From assembly GCA_024138025.1 (NCBI GenBank), contig JAMXBD010000205.1:560501-624500 (forward strand): a stretch of 64,000 bases of DNA, read 5' to 3'. Source of the DNA: Combretum micranthum. Its lineage: Eukaryota; Streptophyta; Magnoliopsida; Myrtales; Combretaceae. The first letter of the stretch is position 1. Every line of letters starts with the position of its first letter. Positions 61,128-64,000 of this stretch are shown here, in pieces. The notes beneath the pieces were generated by a model. The model made no database searches. It was not told where the DNA came from and worked only from the letters and a program-made list of their open reading frames with translations. Made by a program: the position numbers and the translations under genes.

Positions 61128-61955
61128 GTATTGACCTCTTGCCTTTCGTATGTGCATCACAATTTTGGTAATGCTGGATTATATTTGTACCTTTGCTGGA
61201 TTCACTTCTCTGTTTGAGCTTTCATTTTCTTTGTGGTAGGTGTCATTGCTTTTCTCCATTAATCACTTAGAGACCTACATTAGAGTACAGACAATCATAT
61301 TCAAGGCTTCTGCATGCATTGAGTAATCACCAAATGGCAAAAAATTTGAAGGCATGATCTGGATTGATAGTGTTTGGAATATTAAAACAAAGTTCACATG
61401 TTTCATTTGAGGCTTTAGCCTGCTGCATGGAGTAATGAGAAAGTTTTCGCACGTTTTTTTTAATGGGAGTTTTAATGTCATGAATACTATATGAACTTAT
61501 CAAAATATTCAATATACTACTTGACTTCTAAATTGCTAAATTTGGTGCCTACTCAAAACTTTTTGAGTCGCCATTCATACCTCAGTTAAATCACATAACG
61601 GCCATTTGTATATAATCATTCATGGTGCAACATGTGTCATCTTATTTTTCAAAAAAAAAAAAAAAAGAAAAACCATGGACAAAAAATAGATTCAAGTTTC
61701 TCTTTGGCTCTCTCTCTATCTAGTTTTCTTTCTCTATACCCATTTTCCTTAATCCCCTTTCTCTTTATATCTTCCTTCTCTCTCTAAACCACGCCCTTAT
61801 CTACCCAAACAACCGGCATCCATCTCTCCCAACACATTCGACTTTCTCTCCCTATCTAGTTTGCTCTCTAGACTGACCACCAAATCGAACTCAAATCATA
61901 CATCACCAAGTCATCATAGCATCATCTTTCTCACTAAGTCATCTATCATGGAGAT
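61128..61955. other. Downstream intron or 3' region
   Basis: No clear last exon recognised. Contains a poly-A run near 61651-61667 and ctctctct-rich text at 61700-61860. Confidence 0.5.
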
Positions 61956-62170
61956 TGTTGAGTTGTAATTTATTTTGTATATAGTATTTTTTTCATCATC
62001 TTTTAGATGGGATAATTAATGATGTGTTAGGTGGGGGTTGCTACACCAACTTTTAGTACTCTTATCAAGTATACATTATCTATATATATATTGATGTTTC
62101 TTGTAATAGTTATATAGAAGAAATATGCAAAATTCTCTCTTCAAATTTCTCTCTTAAAGAAATTCTAACA
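61956..62170 (+). repeat. Element L 5' LTR
   Basis: 215 bp; ends in aattctaaca directly before the primer site. Shares ggataattaatg and tctatatatat blocks with B. Confidence 0.85.
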
Positions 62171-62311
62171 TGGTATCAGAGCCTTAGGGCTTTTCTCTAG
62201 GGTATTCTTTATCTAGTAGCCTTCATTACTACCATCCCTTGTTTTTATTATACTATTATGTGGGAGCCTTCATTGCACCCTTATTATTATTGCCAATTGC
62301 ACATCAATTGA

Positions 62312-63130
62312 TTTTTTTTTTTTTTATTCTAGTCAAATTTTTCCCCCTATTTAATTAAAAAATTTTATATAACTAAAGGAAGGTTATACAACTACAATGT
62401 GGGGATAGGTAGAGCCTAAATTTAAAGCCTCAAAACTAAAATAACCACTAAGCTTATTACAGTCAAGCAAATAAACAAAAACGAGGAGCTATTTATGGTA
62501 AAAACATAATTTAAGATTTGTCTTGGTAGAACATGAGAACGGGGGAACTTTGTCCAAGTTGGCAGAATTGCGAGCACGCCAAATGCAATAGACTATAGCG
62601 GATAGTGTAGCACATCTTGTACTAGTAATATGATTTTTAGGCGCAACCATCAAACCATCCAAAGCACCTTGCCACGCTAAGTAAAATGCAGGTCAATCAA
62701 GGGAGAGGCTACTTTTGTCCAAACCAAACTCAAGAAAGGGCACAAGAAGAAGAGATCCTCATGGGTTTCAAACCCAATGGAACAAAAGCAGCATGAAGAA
62801 GTTGAGGCCACACCCCACTGGTACAATCTGTCATGAGTGTGTAGCTTCTTTTTAATAGCGAGCCACATAATAAAACCATGCCTAAGGATGACATTCTTGT
62901 TCCAAATTAAAATAGACTAAGAAATTTTGGAGCCTTCCGATGTAATACTTTATACGCACTTTTGATGGAGAAAACCATATGTATTGGATGGCCTCCATAT
63001 GAGTCTTTCTTTAGAAGAAAGATAGTTGGAGGTATGTAAAAGTTTTCCCAAAAAGGAGACGAAGGTAAATACCAAGAACCATTGTCAATCAGAGAGCACA
63101 ATCTTGCATTTGATTGCAAGCCTAAGGAAG
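62312..63130 (-). pseudogene. LINE ORF2 C-terminal relic inside element L
   Basis: Minus-strand frames NARLCSLIDNGSWYLPSSPF and FSIKSAYKVLHRKAP (62907-63119) then MWLAIKKKLHTHDRLYQWGV, CCFCSIGFETHEDLFFLCPF, VWTKVASPL (62677-62868). This is the zinc-binding domain found after RT in plant L1-type LINEs. A T-run at 62312-62326 on + is the likely poly(A) tail, so this is a 5'-truncated LINE insertion. Confidence 0.85.
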
Positions 63131-63249
63131 CTATTTCCCTCTCATTAAATTTCCATTGTCAAATTTCCAATATATCATCATGTCTACTTCAACCAAGGAA
63201 ATCAAGATTGATGAAGCCTCAAAGATAAAGGGTCTCAACAATGAAGAGA

Positions 63250-64000
63250 TCAAATGTTGAGAACGTTGTTAAGATCTTTTGGGATGTCTTCTTGGGGTAA
63301 TTCATTAACCTTCTCAGGTAAATCTTTAATCTCATATGATATGCATCCCTCAGACAGGTTTTATACCAGCTCTTGGATTCTTGATTCTGGAGCTATCGAT
63401 CATGTGACTCATTCCTCACAACTTTTCCATTCATATACACGTGGCCTAGCAATAGAAAAATTTTAGTAGCAAATGGTGCTCTTGCTTTTGTTGTTGGAAT
63501 AGAAGATATCTATATAACCTCTTCTATTGTTCTTAAAGATGTTCTTCATGTGCTAAAATTGCTGGTCAATCTTATCTCTATTCAAAAACTTACTACTGAC
63601 CTTAATTATCATGTTGCTTTTTCTCTGTCTTACTGTGATATTCAGGATCAGTCTTAAGGAGAAAAATTGGACTTGCTAAGGAAAGGAACGGACTCTATTA
63701 TCTTGAATTGTCTTAGAATACCATGAGTAATATGTCTATGTCCTTTCTTTCTCCTTCTAATAAAGATATTGTTTGGCTTCACCATTTCCATTTAGGTTGT
63801 CCATTGTTTTAAGTTTTAAAGGTTATGTTTCCTAAACTGTTTCAGGATTAGATATCTCTGAGTTTCAATGTGAGGTTTGTTAATTAGCAAAACATACCGT
63901 ATATCTTTCCCTATTAGTAGTAAAAGGAGCATTTTTCCTTTTCATTTGATTCATAGTGATATTTGGGAACCTTCAAATATTCCAACTATATTAGGAGCTA
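63250..64000 (+). pseudogene. Element L protease to integrase start
   Basis: Protease SSWILDSGAIDHVTHSSQLF (DSG codons 63383-63391), VLKDVLHVLKLLVNLISIQK, pre-integrase WLHHFHLGCP near 63776-63802, and integrase IHSDIWEPS near 63950-63975, in several frames. Gag is missing: only a short tail precedes the protease. Confidence 0.85.

Larger units (their letters stand above)
54587..59550 (-). mobile_element. Element H: very young copia antisense
   Basis: 4964 bp; two 187-bp LTRs that are identical by eye; perfect target duplication ATATA (54582-54586 and 59551-59555). Primer site ggctctgatacca at 59351-59363; purine-tract complement ctccccctcaag next to the left LTR. Same family as F. All catalytic residues checked are intact, but single-base losses break the polyprotein in roughly ten places. 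Inserted in the intron between exons 4 and 5. Confidence 0.96.
61956..64000 (+). mobile_element. Element L: sense copia, truncated by window end
   Basis: 5' LTR 61956-62170 with TGTTG...TAACA ends, then a perfect Met-tRNA primer site TGGTATCAGAGC (62171-62182), a leader, an antisense LINE relic where gag should be, protease and the start of integrase. LTR text resembles element B. The 3' half lies beyond the window. Confidence 0.88.

Overview
This window is nuclear DNA from a flowering plant, most likely a eudicot. The reasons are plant-type Ty1/copia and Ty3/gypsy retrotransposons primed by initiator Met-tRNA or Asp-tRNA, plant L1-type LINE relics, AT-rich GT-AG introns, and one host gene that looks like the plant THH1/TOM1/TOM3 membrane-protein family. 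No prokaryotic genes, rRNA, tRNA genes or CRISPR arrays were seen.

The one host gene runs on the + strand. Seven short exons were recognised at 4040-4214, 4340-4437, 31383-31443, 54162-54226, 59666-59740, 59832-59907 and 60961-61127. Their splice sites and reading phases fit together, except for one missing base in the second exon. The 5' exons and the last exon were not found. Introns of about 26.9, 22.7 and 5.4 kb separate the exons and are filled with nested transposons, so a few hundred coding bases span more than 57 kb.

Layout. 1-2444: decayed copia gag and a LINE reverse transcriptase, both +. 5036-9574: element A, an old antisense copia with a perfect 5-bp target duplication. About 9690-30113: element B, a sense copia broken open by C (11483-14056, sense, rearranged), D (14598-19541, antisense) and E (19852-29942, antisense), with F (24215-29167, antisense) nested inside E. 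32122-53996: element M, an inverted-repeat element with arms over 1 kb. Into M went a gypsy element I (34735-42801), which carries a TRIM-like element T (40897-42198) in one LTR, and copia J (43282-53377), which carries the non-autonomous element K (46699-51864). 54587-59550: H, a young copia with two identical LTRs, same family as F. 61956-64000: L, a sense copia cut by the window end and carrying an antisense LINE relic.

Exact or near-exact target-site duplications were read for A, C, D, E, F, H, I, J, K and T, so the nesting order is well supported. Coding regions in the elements are nearly all broken; H is closest to intact. The most unusual signals are regular arrays of degenerate GTACGSSCGTAC palindromes in K and similar ones in the LTRs of I, the inverted segment inside C, the clipped LTR end of K, and a 101-bp tandem duplication across the J insertion junction.
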